A DNA stretch of 64,000 bases from Amblyornis subalaris. Taxonomy: Eukaryota > Chordata > Aves > Passeriformes > Ptilonorhynchidae. A program made the position numbers and the translations under genes. The stretch lies in the NCBI GenBank assembly GCA_018881555.1, contig JACAXG010000092.1:2399981-2463980 (forward strand), given 5' to 3'. The notes under the pieces were generated by a model. The model saw only the letters and a program-made list of their open reading frames with translations. It had not been told where the DNA came from and did not search any database. How positions within the stretch are numbered: the stretch's first letter is position 1; every line of letters begins with the position of its first letter. Shown here piece after piece: positions 61,711 to 64,000 of this stretch.

Positions 61711-64000
61711 GATCATCCTTATACAAGAGACCAGGAACTTCTGCGTTTTGTTTTCGTGCTGCGTGACGCAGGCTGCCTAGGTCATCATCTACTGACCAAC
61801 CAGTCACCAGTTTGGTTGTCCACAGATAAATTATGTTCAGAGATATGCTGGATTAAACTTGAAGCATGTGGAGGGTATGAATCTACTTGCTAATCCCAGC
61901 CTATGTGATCTGAGACAAGACTGTGGGTGGTGAGAACTGTTCTGAGTGCTTTCAGATCTCTCTACTGATGCTTTTCCTTACCAAGTTCCATTTTCCTGAA
62001 CTGCATGCCATGATTTACTGATTTTGTTCAAGCTTAAGAAAACAAGGAGATGGATCTGCATACAAGCAATGAAAAGGAGATGTAAGAATAATATTTTCTA
62101 CAGCATCTGCTTAGACTATCGGATCAGTTTTCCTATTCTGTTGCCAAGAGAGGTTGAGACTTGAAGGAATTTTCAGAGTAAATCTTTATGAACATGGGTT
62201 AATCTATAGAANAAGATATGAAGCAGTTCAGCTTTTTTACTGATTCTTGAAATTTTTAGGAACAGCTTAGGAAAGCCTCTGATAATTTGGTGATATGTGT
62301 GTCTGGACATAATAAGTATCCAACCGGTAAATGGGTTTTGCTTGTATTGCTGTGGTGTGGATGCCTGTGCTAAATATCTTGGGAATAATCACCAGTTAAA
62401 ATCACGTGGAAGAGATAGTAGGATTTTGTGGAAACCGGGAGGATTTGAGGTTCTGCTAAGAATATATTTTGTCTGTGTGTGTGAATGCATGGGTTATTTC
62501 TTACTGTTTGGCTCTGCTGCTCAAAAATACAGACTTTATTAGGATACAATTCTCAGATAATGGAGAAAACAGAAGTCACACCTACATGCAAGAAGTATGA
62601 AATTAGCATCAACATAGATACCAGTAGTTAATGTAATAGAAAATAATTAAGTCTGTTTGAAACAAAACTGTGAATCAAATATGATGTTGTGTTTGGAAAA
62701 AAAATTATAAAAGTATCAGAAAAATTATTAAGCTGATTTATGTACATTGTTCAAAGCCTATTTGTTATCAGATTTCTAAGAAAGCCCATTTTAGCATCAT
62801 TTTAATGTTTCAAATTAAGTGAAGCATTTTCTGTCAGTTGCCAGAGCAGATGATAAGATGTTTACATATTATTACAAAAGAATTCATGGTTTATAAGTAC
62901 TTCAAATTTTATATTTCTGGTTGAAGAAACCTGACTGACTAAAAAATAAGTTACATTTTGTATTCATCTGGTTGGTGTATGAAGCTGGAATGAAACATGA
63001 AGAATTAAAAAACGAACAATTAAACTAGGCTTTTTAAATGTAGTAGTAAAGAGATACATCTTGTTTGAAGTGTATAAATAATGTAACTTATCTTGCAAGG
63101 CTGACATGTGAATAATTGCAGCTACCCATTTCCCTGGTGAAATAAATTCCACATACATATCACGCTGTTGTGCTCTGCAACTCAGCTCTTTTCCCCGCTT
63201 TCACCATCTAGCACTAACCAGCACACATCAATGTGCAGGAAAAAACTTCCCTTCAAAGCAAGTCATCCACACAAACAGCCTTATTTGAAAGACTTAGAGG
63301 ACGATTAGTTCCTTAGGCTATATTCCTATTTTAAAAGCTACAGAGAAGAATATATGATAGTCAGCAGCAGGCATGAAAATTAAAAATAGTGAATTTGATT
63401 TAATCTCAACACACAGATTAGGCACTCTGTAAAAAGTATATCAAGTATATTAATTTATAAACATTAATTTACACTTTGAATTGATGTCATTAAAAGAAGT
63501 ATTTTTCCATTTAAGCCAGAAGCCATGTGCAAAACTCCCAAAGATGCATTTTCTTCTTAGTATTATAACTTTATTGATTGACCAAGAGCAAAAAAGGAAA
63601 AGAAAAAACACTTGAAACTCTCTTTGAACCCTAAGGAGCAGTTATGGTCAGAAAATTGATTGACCGTAAAAGAGTTGTTTTTATGATAGCTTTGAATAGA
63701 CTCTAATTACCTTGTTAGCTGAAACAGACTTGTATTGTTTGCACATACTCATCTGGCACTCAGCACAAAGTATGTTCTGAGTTTTGCTTTGTTTTTTCTC
63801 CTTATCTTACATCATTTCATGAAGATGGAGAGAGGTCAGGTAAATAATAAAGCCATCAGAACTGAAATAGTAGTACCAGGCAGTGGGATAGCAACCACTT
63901 GCCCAGGACCAGCAGTGTCTGAGATAGCCAGCCTGGTCACGCCATGTGCCAATTACTGAGGCCGTGTAGAGCACTACAGCAGAGTGCAGTAACAAATGGC

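Larger units (their letters stand above)
59951..64000. other. gene-free AT-rich stretch to window end
   Basis: Unique DNA with the simple repeats listed separately. The last 200 bases (about 63.83-64.0 kb) are less AT-rich but show no recognisable exon. Confidence 0.5.

Overview
The window looks like a gene-poor (intergenic or deep-intronic) stretch of a bird nuclear genome. The call rests on its repeats. There are six recognisable CR1 LINE remnants, three of which keep the degenerate ATTCTATG-type 3' terminus typical of avian CR1. There are also four solo LTRs of endogenous retroviruses and no SINEs. The DNA is AT-rich and CpG-poor, has no CpG island, and carries isolated single-base Ns every few hundred bases. 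I find no supportable host protein-coding exon, tRNA, rRNA or known small RNA. The longest open frames are either inside repeats or are low-complexity, T-rich frames without recognisable homology.

Layout. 0.38-0.86 kb: CR1 3' fragment (+). 1-23 kb: mostly unique AT-rich DNA with microsatellites, a fold-back duplication (5.52 kb), a degenerate minisatellite (12.76 kb), a possible Gypsy-like RNase H scrap (14.0 kb), a (TTTA)n array (14.4 kb) and a small CpG cluster next to a splice-donor-like site (15.0 kb). 23.33-23.70 kb: an ERVK-type solo LTR with a perfect 6-bp target-site duplication. 25.99-26.17 kb: short CR1 (-). 29.98-30.54 kb: CR1 (+), followed by an older CR1-like remnant (-). 32.48-32.68 kb: an ~90-bp direct duplication separated by an inverted copy, giving a 25-bp hairpin. 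35.96-44.50 kb: three solo LTRs of one ERVL-like family, one (+) with a perfect 5-bp target-site duplication and two (-), with a CR1 between the last two. 47.2-48.8 kb: the longest CR1, 1.6 kb, carrying broken pieces of the reverse transcriptase. 49-64 kb: unique AT-rich DNA with homopolymers, simple repeats, one short hairpin at 59.9 kb and a 43-bp tandem duplication at 60.9 kb.

There is no operon or pathway to describe; the content is dead retroelements in neutral-looking DNA. The most interesting direct observations are the ERV target-site duplications with TATA/poly(A) signals conserved unevenly between copies, and two independent small duplications (5.5 and 32.5 kb) that each contain an inverted copy of part of the repeated unit, a signature of template switching during replication. 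I did not find a new multi-gene system.
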